From Actibacterium sp. (lineage in GTDB: Bacteria > Pseudomonadota > Alphaproteobacteria > Rhodobacterales > Rhodobacteraceae), in the NCBI GenBank assembly GCA_016278325.1, contig JADQCB010000031.1:1-64000 (forward strand): a stretch of DNA of 64,000 nt, written 5' to 3'. Below, piece by piece: positions 55,923-64,000 of the stretch; the stretch's first letter is position 1, and each line of letters starts with the position of its first letter. The notes under the pieces are model-generated. The model did no database searches and had not been told where the DNA came from. It worked only from the letters and a program-made list of their open reading frames with translations. Made by a program: the position numbers and the translations under genes.

Positions 55923-55985
55923 ATTTGCGACCGGCAGCGCAAAGGCTTGACGACCCACCTGAAACGACAGGACGGAAACTGCCCG

Positions 55986-56423
55986 ATGATCCGCGTCACC
56001 GACAGCATCACCATCCAGGACTGGGAATTGACCGAGACGTTCAACCGCGCGTCGGGCCCCGGCGGGCAGAACGTGAACAAGGTCTCCACCGCTGTCGATC
56101 TGCGCTTCGAGGCCGAGCGTTCGCCGAATCTGCCCGACGCGGTGAAGCGGCGGCTCAGGCGGCTGGCCGGCCGGCGCTGGACCAGGGACGGCGCGGTGCT
56201 TATCCAGTGCGACGAGACGCGCAGCCAGCCCCGCAACCGCGAGATCGCGCGCCAGCGCCTGGCCGAGCTTTTGCGCAAGGCGGCGGAAAAGCCAAAGCGA
56301 CGGGTGCCGACACGGCCGACGCTGGGGGCAAAGAAACGACGGCTGAAGGCCAAGAAGCTGCGCGGCGAGGTCAAGGCCCTGCGTGGAAAGCCCGGCGGCG
56401 GCGAGCAGGGAATGGAGTCGTGA
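55986..56423 (+). CDS. arfB: Alternative ribosome-rescue factor ArfB (peptidyl-tRNA hydrolase)
   Basis: The 145-residue product has the release-factor-like GGQ motif in NRASGPGGQNVNKVSTAVDL and a Lys/Arg-rich C-terminal tail (KKRRLKAKKLRGEVKALRGK) that enters the empty mRNA channel of stalled ribosomes. It hydrolyses peptidyl-tRNA on non-stop ribosomes. The ATG at 55986 gives the normal N terminus MIRVTDSITIQDWELTETF. Expression is probably limited by the terminator at 55892-55922. Confidence 0.95.
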   Translation: MIRVTDSITIQDWELTETFNRASGPGGQNVNKVSTAVDLRFEAERSPNLPDAVKRRLRRLAGRRWTRDGAVLIQCDETRSQPRNREIARQRLAELLRKAAEKPKRRVPTRPTLGAKKRRLKAKKLRGEVKALRGKPGGGEQGMES

Positions 56424-56556
56424 GGTCCGAAACCCGGATGCGCGAAGCCGCGGGCGTGCCGGCGGCGGGGTCACATCCGCCGGTTGCCGGCGCGACGGGG
56501 ATACTGTCTGACGTGGCAGGGTTGCCCGTGAGCCCGGCCGAAGCGGCGATCGGTTT

Positions 56557-57423
56557 CTATGCCCGCACCAGTTTCTCGTAGCTTTCGGCGATGTCGCGGG
56601 TCAGCGCCCCGACCTCGAACCGGTAATCGCCGATCTGGCCGACCGGGGTGACCTCAGCCGCGGTGCCGGTCAGCCAGCACTGCTCGAAGCCTTCCAGTTC
56701 CTCGGGCATGATATGACGCTCATGCAGCTTGATCTTGCGATCCTTCAGCATTCCGATCACGGTCTGGCGGGTGATCCCGTTCAGGAAGCAATCGGGCAGG
56801 GGCGTGTGAACCTCGCCGTCCTTCACGAAGAAGATGTTGGCGCCCGTCGCCTCGGCCACATAGCCGCGGTAATCGAACATCATCGCGTCCGAGCATCCCT
56901 TGGCCTCGGCGCCGTGCTTGGACATGGTGCAGATCATGTAAAGACCGGCCGCCTTGGCGTGGCTCGGGATCGTCTCGGGGCTGGGCCGCTTCCACCTGGA
57001 AATGTCCAGCTTCGCCCCCTTCATCTTGGCATCGCCGTAATAGGCGCCCCATTCCCAGGTCGCGATGGCCACGCGAACGGGGTTTCGGGCACTGGCAACG
57101 CCCATATCCTCGCCCGAGCCGCGCCAGGCGAAAGCCCGCACATAGGCGTCGGTCTGGCCATTGGCCTTCAACACCGCCTGCTTGGCCTCCTCCAGCTCGT
57201 CCACGCTGAAGGGCACCTCGAAGTCGATCAGGTTGGCCGAGCGATGGAGCCGTTCGGAATGCGCGCGGCTTTTGAAAATCCTGCCATTATAACACCTCTC
57301 GCCCTCGAAGACCGACGAGGCGTAGTGCAGCGCATGGGTCAGGACATGGACTTTCGCATCCCGCCAGGGGATCAGCTTGCCATCCATCCAGATCTGTCCG
57401 TCGCGGTCATCATAGCCAGCCAT
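56557..57423 (-). CDS. ilvE: Branched-chain amino-acid aminotransferase
   Basis: The 288-residue class-IV PLP enzyme makes the last transamination of Val, Leu and Ile. Motifs are VHVLTHALHYASSVFEGERC, the lysine region SHAKAAGLYMICTM, and EATGANIFFVKDGEVHTPLP. The ATG at 57423 (MAGYDDRDGQIWMDGK) is 7 nt after AGGAAAGG; the ATG at 57429 is too close to it. A weak stem CCGGCGG/CCGCCGG (56459-56483) lies beyond the stop. Confidence 0.96.
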   Translation of the reverse strand: MAGYDDRDGQIWMDGKLIPWRDAKVHVLTHALHYASSVFEGERCYNGRIFKSRAHSERLHRSANLIDFEVPFSVDELEEAKQAVLKANGQTDAYVRAFAWRGSGEDMGVASARNPVRVAIATWEWGAYYGDAKMKGAKLDISRWKRPSPETIPSHAKAAGLYMICTMSKHGAEAKGCSDAMMFDYRGYVAEATGANIFFVKDGEVHTPLPDCFLNGITRQTVIGMLKDRKIKLHERHIMPEELEGFEQCWLTGTAAEVTPVGQIGDYRFEVGALTRDIAESYEKLVRA

Positions 57424-57503
57424 GGCCATCCCTTTCCTGACTTTCCGGCGGCTGCCGGATCTTGCGATAAATTGCGACGATCACGTCCTGTTCGGACATA
57501 AAG

Positions 57504-57513
57504 TTTCGCGAAA
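57504..57513. promoter_or_regulatory. Palindrome TTTCGCGAAA in the ilvE-petP divergent gap
   Basis: A perfect 10-bp palindrome lies about 80 nt upstream of ilvE and about 90 nt upstream of petP, in the only AT-rich stretch of this gap (57480-57560). It could be an operator for one or both genes; the regulator is unknown. Confidence 0.3.
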
Positions 57514-57601
57514 TCGAATTTTCGGTATCAATTGATTCTTGGAAAGTCAACAACGCTGACGTAAAATCCGGTGCAGCGAATGAAAGGAAGGGGGAATCGA
57601 C

Positions 57602-58111
57602 ATGCCCGACAGCGCGCCGGCGCCGATTCAAAGCGGCGAAAGCCTGCTTTTCCTGACCGATGAGCAGTTGCGCAAGGGGATCGAGGCGATGTTCTTCGCC
57701 TATCGCGGTTTCACCGCCGACCCGGACCGCATTCTCGAACAATACGGATACGGCCGCGCCCATCATCGCGCGATGCATTTCATTCACCGGGTGCCGGGCA
57801 CGACGGTGAACAACCTGCTTTCGATCCTGGGCGTCACCAAGCAATCGCTCAACCGCGTCTTGCGCACGCTGATCGAGGACGGGCTGGTGCAAAGCAAGGT
57901 GGGAAACCGCGACAAGCGCGAGCGGCACCTGTGCCTGACCGAAGCGGGGGCCGCGCTGGAACAGCAGCTTTCCGACGCCCAGCGTGCCCGGATGCGCAAG
58001 GCCTTTCGCGCAGCCGGGCCCGAGGCCGTCGCGGGGTTCCGCCAGGTGCTTGAGGCGATGATGGAGCCCGAGATGCTGGCCCATTACAACCGGTTGAAGG
58101 ATGGTGGATGA
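57602..58111 (+). CDS. petP: MarR-family regulator PetP
   Basis: The 169-residue product has a winged-helix MarR domain: YGYGRAHHRAMHFIHRVPGT, TVNNLLSILGVTKQSLNRVL (recognition helix) and the wing KVGNRDKRERHLCLTEAG. In Rhodobacter capsulatus petP-petR are required for cytochrome bc1 expression and photosynthetic growth, and the gene order here matches. ATG behind GGAAGGGGG. It overlaps petR by ATGATG. Confidence 0.88.
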   Translation: MPDSAPAPIQSGESLLFLTDEQLRKGIEAMFFAYRGFTADPDRILEQYGYGRAHHRAMHFIHRVPGTTVNNLLSILGVTKQSLNRVLRTLIEDGLVQSKVGNRDKRERHLCLTEAGAALEQQLSDAQRARMRKAFRAAGPEAVAGFRQVLEAMMEPEMLAHYNRLKDGG

Positions 58112-58815
58112 TGCCCGACATGGCCATGCCGCATCTTCTGATCGTGGATGACGACGAACGGATCCGCGGCCTGTTGCACAAGTTCCTTGCCCGGAACGGC
58201 TTTCTCGTCAGCGCGGCGCGCGATGCCGGTCATGCCCGGCGGCTTCTGACCGGGCTCGAATTCGACTTGATCGTGCTCGACGTGATGATGCCGGGCGAGG
58301 ACGGGATCAGCCTGACCCGCGACCTGCGTGAACGGATCGCGACGCCGATCCTGCTTCTGACGGCCCGGGGCGAGACCACCGACCGCATTGCCGGGTTTGA
58401 GGCCGGGGCCGATGACTATCTGCCGAAACCGTTCGAGCCGAAGGAGCTTCTGCTGCGGATCAACGCGATCCTGCGCCGCGTGCCGCAGCCCCAGATCCGG
58501 GTGACCGGTCCGAAATTTCTGCATCTCGGGCCGGTGCGTTATGACATCGAGCGCGGCGAGATGTGGAGGGACGACCGCCCGATCCGGCTGACCGCGACGG
58601 AAAGCCAGCTGATGCGCATTTTCGCCGCCTGTCCCGATGAGGCCGTGACGCGCCAGAAACTGGTCGAGGATCTGGGGCGCGGGGACGGGCAGGCGCAGGA
58701 ACGCGCCGTGGATGTGCAGATCACCCGGCTGCGCCGAAAGATCGAGGCCGACCCGAAACAGCCCCGGTATCTTCAGACGGTGCGCGGCGCGGGCTACATG
58801 CTGTCCCCGGACTGA
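58108..58815 (+). CDS. petR: OmpR-family response regulator PetR
   Basis: The 235-residue product has a receiver domain with the acidic pocket IVDDDERIRG, the phosphoacceptor Asp58 in LIVLDVMMPGEDG and the Lys in YLPKPFEPKEL, and a winged-helix output domain (RQKLVEDLGRGDGQAQERAV, RYLQTVRGAGYML). No histidine kinase is adjacent; the MarR protein PetP takes that place, as in Rhodobacter. Confidence 0.92.
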   Translation: MMPDMAMPHLLIVDDDERIRGLLHKFLARNGFLVSAARDAGHARRLLTGLEFDLIVLDVMMPGEDGISLTRDLRERIATPILLLTARGETTDRIAGFEAGADDYLPKPFEPKELLLRINAILRRVPQPQIRVTGPKFLHLGPVRYDIERGEMWRDDRPIRLTATESQLMRIFAACPDEAVTRQKLVEDLGRGDGQAQERAVDVQITRLRRKIEADPKQPRYLQTVRGAGYMLSPD

Positions 58816-58856
58816 GCGCGCTTGCCCCTGCGCGGCGCAGCGACTAGCCTGCCCCA

Positions 58857-59792
58857 ATGACCACCGCCCTTTTGACCCACAGCGACTGTCTCGGCCATGT
58901 CACGCCGCCCGGTCATCCCGAGCGCGTGGCGCGCCTTGAAGCGGTCTTGCGACGGCTCGACCAGCCCGGCTTTGCTGCCCTGGAACGGGCCGAGGCCCCC
59001 CTGGCCGACCCCGACGCCGTGCTGCGCTGTCATCCGCAAAGCTATCTCGACCGGGTTCTGGGCACGATCCCCGACCACGGGATCACCGCCGTCGATCCCG
59101 ACACCCATGTTTCGCCCGGCTCGCTCAAGGCGGCGCTGCGCGGTGTCGGCGGCGCCCTTCGGGCGGTCGACATGGTGCTGGGCGGCGCGGCCGACAACGC
59201 CTTCGTCGCCACCCGCCCCCCGGGCCATCATGCCGAGCGCGAGACGGCCATGGGGTTCTGCCTGTTCGGCAATGTCGCGATCGCGGCGAAACATGCGCTG
59301 GACCATCACGGGTTGTCGCGGGTGGCGATCATGGATTTCGACGTGCATCACGGCAACGGAACCCAGGATCTGTTGTGGGACGAGGCGCGCGTGCTGTTCG
59401 TCTCGACCCACCAGATGCCGCTTTATCCCGGCACCGGATCGTCCACCGAACGCGGCGCGCATGACAACATCCTGAACGTGCCGCTGCCGCCCCATGCCGA
59501 CAGCACCCGGTTCCGCGACGCGATCGACGGGCAGGTGATTCCGGCCTTGCAGGCGTTCCGCCCCGAGCTCTTGCTGCTGTCGGCCGGCTTCGACGGGCAT
59601 CGCGACGATCCGCTGGCACAGATGGAGCTGGACAGGCAGGATTTCGCCTGGGTCACGCAGCGCCTGTGTGACCTGGCCGATGAAAGTTGCGACGGCAAGG
59701 TGGTCTCGACACTCGAGGGTGGATATGATCTTGAGGCGCTTGCCGACGGCGTGGCGGCGCATGTGAACGTGTTGTTGGAGCGGGGATCGTGA
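58857..59792 (+). CDS. hdaH: Histone-deacetylase-family protein (acetylpolyamine/acetoin type)
   Basis: The 311-residue zinc hydrolase has the class-II HDAC signatures TRPPGHHAERETAMGFCLFG, IMDFDVHHGNGTQDLLW (zinc ligands), VSTHQMPLYPGTGS and STLEGGYDLEALA. Bacterial members deacetylate polyamines, acetyl-lysine or related amides. A homologue named hdaH neighbours petPR in Rhodobacter. It overlaps xseB by GTGA. Confidence 0.88.
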   Translation: MTTALLTHSDCLGHVTPPGHPERVARLEAVLRRLDQPGFAALERAEAPLADPDAVLRCHPQSYLDRVLGTIPDHGITAVDPDTHVSPGSLKAALRGVGGALRAVDMVLGGAADNAFVATRPPGHHAERETAMGFCLFGNVAIAAKHALDHHGLSRVAIMDFDVHHGNGTQDLLWDEARVLFVSTHQMPLYPGTGSSTERGAHDNILNVPLPPHADSTRFRDAIDGQVIPALQAFRPELLLLSAGFDGHRDDPLAQMELDRQDFAWVTQRLCDLADESCDGKVVSTLEGGYDLEALADGVAAHVNVLLERGS

Positions 59793-60034
59793 GCGAACAG
59801 AAGACGGTTGACGAGATGACCTTCGAAGAGGCGATGGCCGAGCTCGAGCGCGTGGTGAACCAGCTGGAGCGCGGCGACGTGCCGCTGGAGGATTCGATCA
59901 AGCTTTATGAACGCGGCGCGGCGCTGAAGAAACGCTGCGAGACGAAGCTGAAAGAGGCCGAGGAAAAGGTTGCCGCGATCACCCTCGACGCCGAAGGCAA
60001 CCCGGCCGGCACGACCCGCATCGAAGGAAAATAG
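59789..60034 (+). CDS. xseB: Exodeoxyribonuclease VII small subunit
   Basis: The 81-residue product has the XseB pattern MTFEEAMAELERVVNQLERG, then VPLEDSIKLYERGAALKKRC. It forms exonuclease VII with XseA, which is not in the window. The GTG start overlaps the hdaH stop. ispA follows with no gap. Confidence 0.95.
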   Translation: MSEQKTVDEMTFEEAMAELERVVNQLERGDVPLEDSIKLYERGAALKKRCETKLKEAEEKVAAITLDAEGNPAGTTRIEGK

Positions 60035-60904
60035 ATGTTCGCCGACCGCCTGGCGAAGGTTGCCGCGCAAGTGGGCGGTCACCTGGACACGGTTTTCACG
60101 CGCTTTCCCGATCAGGATGTGATCCATGCGATGCGGTATGCCGTGGCGGGGGGCAAGCGGCTGCGCGCCTTTCTGGTGATGGAAAGCGCCGCCCTGCACG
60201 ATGTGCCGGGTCGGCGCGCCGTGCAGGCCGCCGCGGCGATCGAGGCGATGCACGCCTATTCGCTGGTGCATGACGACCTTCCCTGCATGGACGACGATGA
60301 CCTGCGCCGGGGCCGGCCGACGGTGCATGTCAAGTGGGACCAGGCGACCGCGGTGCTGGCGGGCGATGCCTTGCAGACCCTCGCCTTCGAGCTTCTGGCC
60401 GATCCGGCCACGCATCCCGATGCCGCCATCCGGTGCGATCTGGTATCGGCCCTGGCCCGGGCTGCCGGGGCGCGGGGGATGGTGCTGGGGCAGGCGCGCG
60501 ACATCGCCGCGGAAAATTGCGACACGCCCCCGGATTTGCAGCAGATTACCGCGCTTCAGGCCGGCAAGACGGGGGCCCTGATCGTCTGGTCGGCCGAGGC
60601 CGGCGCGCGCCTGGCCGGGGCCGATCCGGCGCCGATGGCGGCCTATGCGAATGCGCTGGGGCTTGCCTTCCAGATCGCCGATGACATCCTGGACGTCGAG
60701 GGCGACGCGGCCAAGGCGGGCAAGCGGCTGAACAAGGACGCCGGTGCGGGCAAGGCCACTTTCGTTTCCCTGCTGGGGCTCGACGCGGCGAAAACCCGCG
60801 CAAGGGCCCTTGTCGACGAGGCCGAAGCGGCGCTGATCCCCTACGGGGATGCGGCACGGAACTTGCGGGAAGCCGCCCGCTTCGTTATCTCCCGCGAGAT
60901 GTGA
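60035..60904 (+). CDS. ispA: Farnesyl diphosphate synthase
   Basis: The 289-residue trans-prenyltransferase has the first Asp-rich motif [14 protein letters not shown] and the second DDILDVEGD, plus [10 protein letters not shown] and [10 protein letters not shown]. It condenses IPP with DMAPP and GPP to FPP for quinones, carotenoids and undecaprenyl phosphate. It is in the xseB-ispA-dxs operon. Confidence 0.94.
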   Translation: MFADRLAKVAAQVGGHLDTVFTRFPDQDVIHAMRYAVAGGKRLRAFLVMESAALHDVPGRRAVQAAAAIEAMHAYSLVHDDLPCMDDDDLRRGRPTVHVKWDQATAVLAGDALQTLAFELLADPATHPDAAIRCDLVSALARAAGARGMVLGQARDIAAENCDTPPDLQQITALQAGKTGALIVWSAEAGARLAGADPAPMAAYANALGLAFQIADDILDVEGDAAKAGKRLNKDAGAGKATFVSLLGLDAAKTRARALVDEAEAALIPYGDAARNLREAARFVISREM

Positions 60905-60927
60905 TTACCGCGCCCCCGGAGGGCCCC

Positions 60928-62862
60928 ATGGCGACAGACCAACCCGTGACCCCGCTGCTGGACAAGGTGCACAGCCCCGCCGATCTGAAGGGGCTCAGCG
61001 ATCGTCAGCTTGAACAGCTGGCCGATGAATTGCGGGCCGAGACGATCTCGGCGGTGTCGCAGACCGGCGGGCATCTGGGCGCCGGGCTGGGCGTGGTCGA
61101 GCTGACGGTGGCGCTGCACGCGGTCTTCGACACGCCGCGCGACCGGCTGATCTGGGACGTGTCGCACCAGAGCTATCCGCACAAGATCCTGACCGGCCGG
61201 CGCGACCGCATCCGCACCCTGCGCCAGAAGGATGGTCTGAGCGGATTCACCAGGCGCAGCGAGTCGCCCTATGATCCGTTCGGGGCGGCGCATTCCTCGA
61301 CCTCGATCTCGGCGGCACTGGGTTTCGCGGTGGCGCGCGACCTGGGCGGGGCGCCCGAACACGGTATCGGCGACGCCATCGCGGTGATCGGCGACGGCGC
61401 GCTGAGCGCGGGCATGGCCTATGAGGCGCTGAACAACGCGGGCCATCTGAAAAAGCGCCTGATCGTCATCCTGAACGACAACGAGATGTCGATCGCCCCG
61501 CCGGTGGGGGCGATGTCATCCTACCTGTCGCGGCTCTATGCCGGGGCGCCGTTCCAGGAACTCAAGGCGGCCGCCCGGGGCGCGGTCAGCCTGTTGCCCC
61601 CGCCGTTCCAGGAAGGGGCAAAACGGGCCAAGGACATGCTCAAGCACCTTACCGTCGGCGGCACCCTGTTCGAGGAAATGGGATTTTCCTATGTCGGGCC
61701 GATCGACGGGCATGACATGGAGCAGCTTCTGGCGGTGCTGCGCACGGTCAAGGCGCGCGCCACCGGGCCGATCCTGATCCATGCGATCACGAAAAAGGGC
61801 AAGGGCTATGCCCCGGCCGAACAGGCCGACGACCGCGGTCACGCCACGGCCAAGTTCGACATGGTGACCGGCAAGCAGAAGAAGGCCCCCTCGAACGCCC
61901 CGTCCTATACCAAGGTGTTCGCCCGGACCCTGATCGAAGAGGCCGCGCGCGACGACAGGATCGTGGCCGTTACCGCGGCGATGCCCGACGGCACCGGGCT
62001 GGATCTGTTCGCCGAACGCTTCCCCAGTCGCTGTTTCGACGTGGGCATCGCCGAGCAGCACGCGGTGACGTTCTGTGCCGGACTGGCCGCCGGCGGGATG
62101 AAGCCCTTTGCCGCGATCTACTCGACCTTCCTGCAACGCGGATATGACCAGGTCGTGCATGACGTGGCGATCCAGCGTCTTCCGGTGCGGTTTGCGATCG
62201 ACCGTGCCGGGCTGGTCGGGGCCGACGGGGCGACCCATGCCGGCAGTTTCGATATCGCCTTCCTCTCGAATCTGCCGGGGTTCACGGTGATGGCCGCCGC
62301 CGACGAGGCCGAGCTGAAGCACATGGTCGCCACCGCCGTCGCGCATGACGCCGGGCCCATCGCCTTTCGCTTTCCGCGGGGCGAGGGCGTGGGTGTCGAG
62401 ATGCCCGAGCGCGGCGCGGTGCTGGAAATCGGCAAGGGCCGGATGATCCGCGAGGGCGCGCGCGTGGCGATCCTGTCCTTCGGCGCGCGGCTGAAGGAAG
62501 TCATGGAGGCGGCCGAAAACCTCTCGGCCCGGGGTGTCGGCCCGACGGTTGCCGACGCCCGTTTCGCAAAGCCGCTGGACCGCGAGCTGATCCTTGCGCT
62601 GGCCGCCGGGCACGAGGCGCTGATCACCATCGAGGAAGGCGCGGTGGGCGGTTTCGGCAGCCATGTGGCGCAGCTTCTGGCCGAAGAAGGCGTTTTCGAC
62701 AGCGGGCTGAAATTCCGCTCCATGGTGTTGCCCGATATCTTCATCGACCAGGCCAGCCCGGCCGACATGTATGCCGTGGCCGGGATGAACGCCGCGGATA
62801 TAGAGCGCAAGGTTCTCGAAGTTCTTGACGTAGCTGCCCTGCCGGCGCGCCAGGCCAGGTGA
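60928..62862 (+). CDS. dxs: 1-deoxy-D-xylulose-5-phosphate synthase
   Basis: The 644-residue thiamine-dependent enzyme makes DXP from pyruvate and glyceraldehyde-3-phosphate, the first step of the MEP isoprenoid pathway. Motifs are [20 protein letters not shown], the TPP site [19 protein letters not shown], and [20 protein letters not shown]. The ATG at 60928 lies 5 nt after GGAGG and is preferred to a GTG at 60901. Confidence 0.96.
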   Translation: MATDQPVTPLLDKVHSPADLKGLSDRQLEQLADELRAETISAVSQTGGHLGAGLGVVELTVALHAVFDTPRDRLIWDVSHQSYPHKILTGRRDRIRTLRQKDGLSGFTRRSESPYDPFGAAHSSTSISAALGFAVARDLGGAPEHGIGDAIAVIGDGALSAGMAYEALNNAGHLKKRLIVILNDNEMSIAPPVGAMSSYLSRLYAGAPFQELKAAARGAVSLLPPPFQEGAKRAKDMLKHLTVGGTLFEEMGFSYVGPIDGHDMEQLLAVLRTVKARATGPILIHAITKKGKGYAPAEQADDRGHATAKFDMVTGKQKKAPSNAPSYTKVFARTLIEEAARDDRIVAVTAAMPDGTGLDLFAERFPSRCFDVGIAEQHAVTFCAGLAAGGMKPFAAIYSTFLQRGYDQVVHDVAIQRLPVRFAIDRAGLVGADGATHAGSFDIAFLSNLPGFTVMAAADEAELKHMVATAVAHDAGPIAFRFPRGEGVGVEMPERGAVLEIGKGRMIREGARVAILSFGARLKEVMEAAENLSARGVGPTVADARFAKPLDRELILALAAGHEALITIEEGAVGGFGSHVAQLLAEEGVFDSGLKFRSMVLPDIFIDQASPADMYAVAGMNAADIERKVLEVLDVAALPARQAR

Positions 62863-62887
62863 ACGGCCCGCGCCCGCGCATTGCCAT

Positions 62888-63811
62888 CTAACCCTGTGGT
62901 GTCATCGCCTTGCGCGGGCGATCGCGTTTCAGGCCCAGCTGACGCTCGCGCCAGATGATCAGCACACCGGCAAGGATGACCAGACCCGCGCCGAACAGCA
63001 TGCTAGGCGTCGGAACCTCGGCGAACACGAAATACCCGATCGCAAGGGCCAGAAGCATCGAGGCATAGTCGAATGGCGCGATCACCGAGGCATCGGCATA
63101 GCGATAGCTCGATGTCAGGCAGATCTGGCCCAGCCCGCCGAGCACGCCGGCCATGATCAGCAACAGCGCCTCGCGCGGGGCCGGGACGACCCAGCCGAAA
63201 GGGATCGTCACCAGGGACAGGGTCGTCGCGGTGACCGAGAACCAGAAAACGATTGCCGGCGTGCGCTCGGTCTGCACGAGCTTGCGCACGAAGACCTGCG
63301 CCAGCGCCGCGCAGGTGGCCCCGGCCAGAACCACGATCGCGCCTAGCGCCTCGCGCGCGCTGGCAGTTCCGCCCGACAGCGCATTCAGCCGCGGCGACAG
63401 CACGATCAGGACACCGATCATGCCCAGCGCCACTGCGGCCAGGCGGAAAAGGCGCACCTGTTCGCCCAGAAACATCGCGGCAAAAATGACCACGAGGATC
63501 GGCGCGGCATAGTTCAGCGCGGTCACTTCGGGCAGGGGCAAAAGGCCCAGCCCGGCAAAGCCAAGCCCCATCGCCGATGTGCCGACCAGGCCGCGCCAGA
63601 AATGGCCCATCGGGTTGACCGTGCGCAACCCTATCGCCAGTTCGCCGCGCAAGGTCAGCCAGATCACGATGACCGGCAGCGCCAGCAGGGAGCGGAAAAA
63701 GACCGCTTCGCCGGGCGGGACATGGGCCGACGCGGCCTTGATAAGCGCCGACATCACGACAAAGAGCGTGACGGCCGTCAGTTTCAGAGCAATGGCGCGG
63801 GCGGGCTGCAT
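62888..63811 (-). CDS. EamA/DMT-family permease
   Basis: The 307-residue membrane protein has ten hydrophobic segments in two EamA repeats (LTAVTLFVVMSALIKAASAH; later LGAIVVLAGATCAALAQVFV). The drug/metabolite transporter pattern PEVTALNYAAPILVVIFAAM is typical. The substrate is unknown. It is convergent to dxs. Confidence 0.9.
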   Translation of the reverse strand: MQPARAIALKLTAVTLFVVMSALIKAASAHVPPGEAVFFRSLLALPVIVIWLTLRGELAIGLRTVNPMGHFWRGLVGTSAMGLGFAGLGLLPLPEVTALNYAAPILVVIFAAMFLGEQVRLFRLAAVALGMIGVLIVLSPRLNALSGGTASAREALGAIVVLAGATCAALAQVFVRKLVQTERTPAIVFWFSVTATTLSLVTIPFGWVVPAPREALLLIMAGVLGGLGQICLTSSYRYADASVIAPFDYASMLLALAIGYFVFAEVPTPSMLFGAGLVILAGVLIIWRERQLGLKRDRPRKAMTPQG

Positions 63812-63917
63812 CGGACTGGCTTTCGTAACCTGCCCCGTTCCTTACCCAATTTCCCGGCCAAAGGGAAATCCCCTCGCGATGCCATTCACCGCAAGACGCG
63901 ACAGGCAAAGCGGCTGC

Positions 63918-64000
63918 TCACCCGGCAGGCGGCGTCGGGAAGCTGTCGAAAGGGGTTTCGCGGGACGTGCCGGCACAAGCGGCGGCGGACGATCGGCCGC
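63918..64000 (-). CDS. Possible C-terminal end of a minus-strand gene (partial)
   Basis: Reading from the right edge on the minus strand, a frame ends ...TSRETPFDSFPTPPAG-stop at 63918. It has no stop up to the window edge and a Pro-rich end. It is too short to assign a family, and a chance open frame cannot be excluded. The gap 63812-63917 shows nothing clear. Confidence 0.3.
   Translation of the reverse strand, partial: GRSSAAACAGTSRETPFDSFPTPPAG

Overview
The window is a 64-kb stretch of a high-GC alphaproteobacterial chromosome, almost certainly a member of the Rhodobacterales (Rhodobacteraceae/Paracoccaceae group). The reasons are the GC-rich codon use, secY followed directly by adk, the petP-petR pair next to a histone-deacetylase homologue (the arrangement known from Rhodobacter capsulatus), an alphaproteobacterial GTTC-N7-GTTC SOS box, and many Rhodobacteraceae-type gene orders such as gpmI-envC-ctpA-rppH and dapD/dapE. 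It reads as core chromosome with a few accessory pockets. I see no tRNA, rRNA, CRISPR array, transposase or phage gene.

Layout. 1-14.7 kb: end of tuf, then the S10, spc and alpha ribosomal operons (rpsJ to rplO, secY, adk, rpsM, rpsK, rpoA, rplQ), with GC hairpins in several of the wider gaps and a terminator after rplQ. 14.8-22.6 kb: serB, an L-asparaginase II (minus), an IalB-family secreted protein, rlmN, an amidoligase/glutamine-amidotransferase pair, a LOG-family protein (minus), dapD and a conserved unknown. 22.6-25.3 kb (minus): two coupled Hint-domain proteins, one with a choice-of-anchor L domain. 25.6-34.1 kb: dapE, RNase R, a lytic transglycosylase, then (minus) an SOS-boxed dnaE2 with a shortened C terminus. 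33.5-38.1 kb (minus operon): gpmI, an EnvC-like protein, a CtpA-type protease and rppH. 38.2-46.2 kb: a SulP transporter, rlmH and rsfS (minus), and the leucine block leuC-leuD, a membrane protein, an EEP-family protein and leuB.

46.5-50.8 kb holds a compact flavin-redox cluster: a very Asp-rich secreted protein, a DUF2271 protein, a PepSY-flavodoxin-ferredoxin-reductase fusion and ApbE. It is followed by a broken oxidoreductase gene. 51.3-55.7 kb: thioesterase, MFS transporter, MepA endopeptidase, a phytase-like esterase and a queuosine-precursor transporter. 55.7-56.4 kb: a small leader with an 18-nt match to the 16S rRNA 3' end, an 18-codon ORF and a strong terminator, all directly upstream of the ribosome-rescue gene arfB. 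56.5-64 kb: ilvE (minus), petP-petR, hdaH-xseB-ispA-dxs, and an EamA transporter (minus).

The most interesting places, in my view, are the arfB leader, the ApbE/DUF2271/PepSY cluster with its Asp-rich partner, the Hint pair (one with Ser in place of the catalytic Cys), the amidoligase pair and the SOS-controlled dnaE2 lacking its OB domain. All functional statements are from reading the sequence and recalling protein families; no database search was run.
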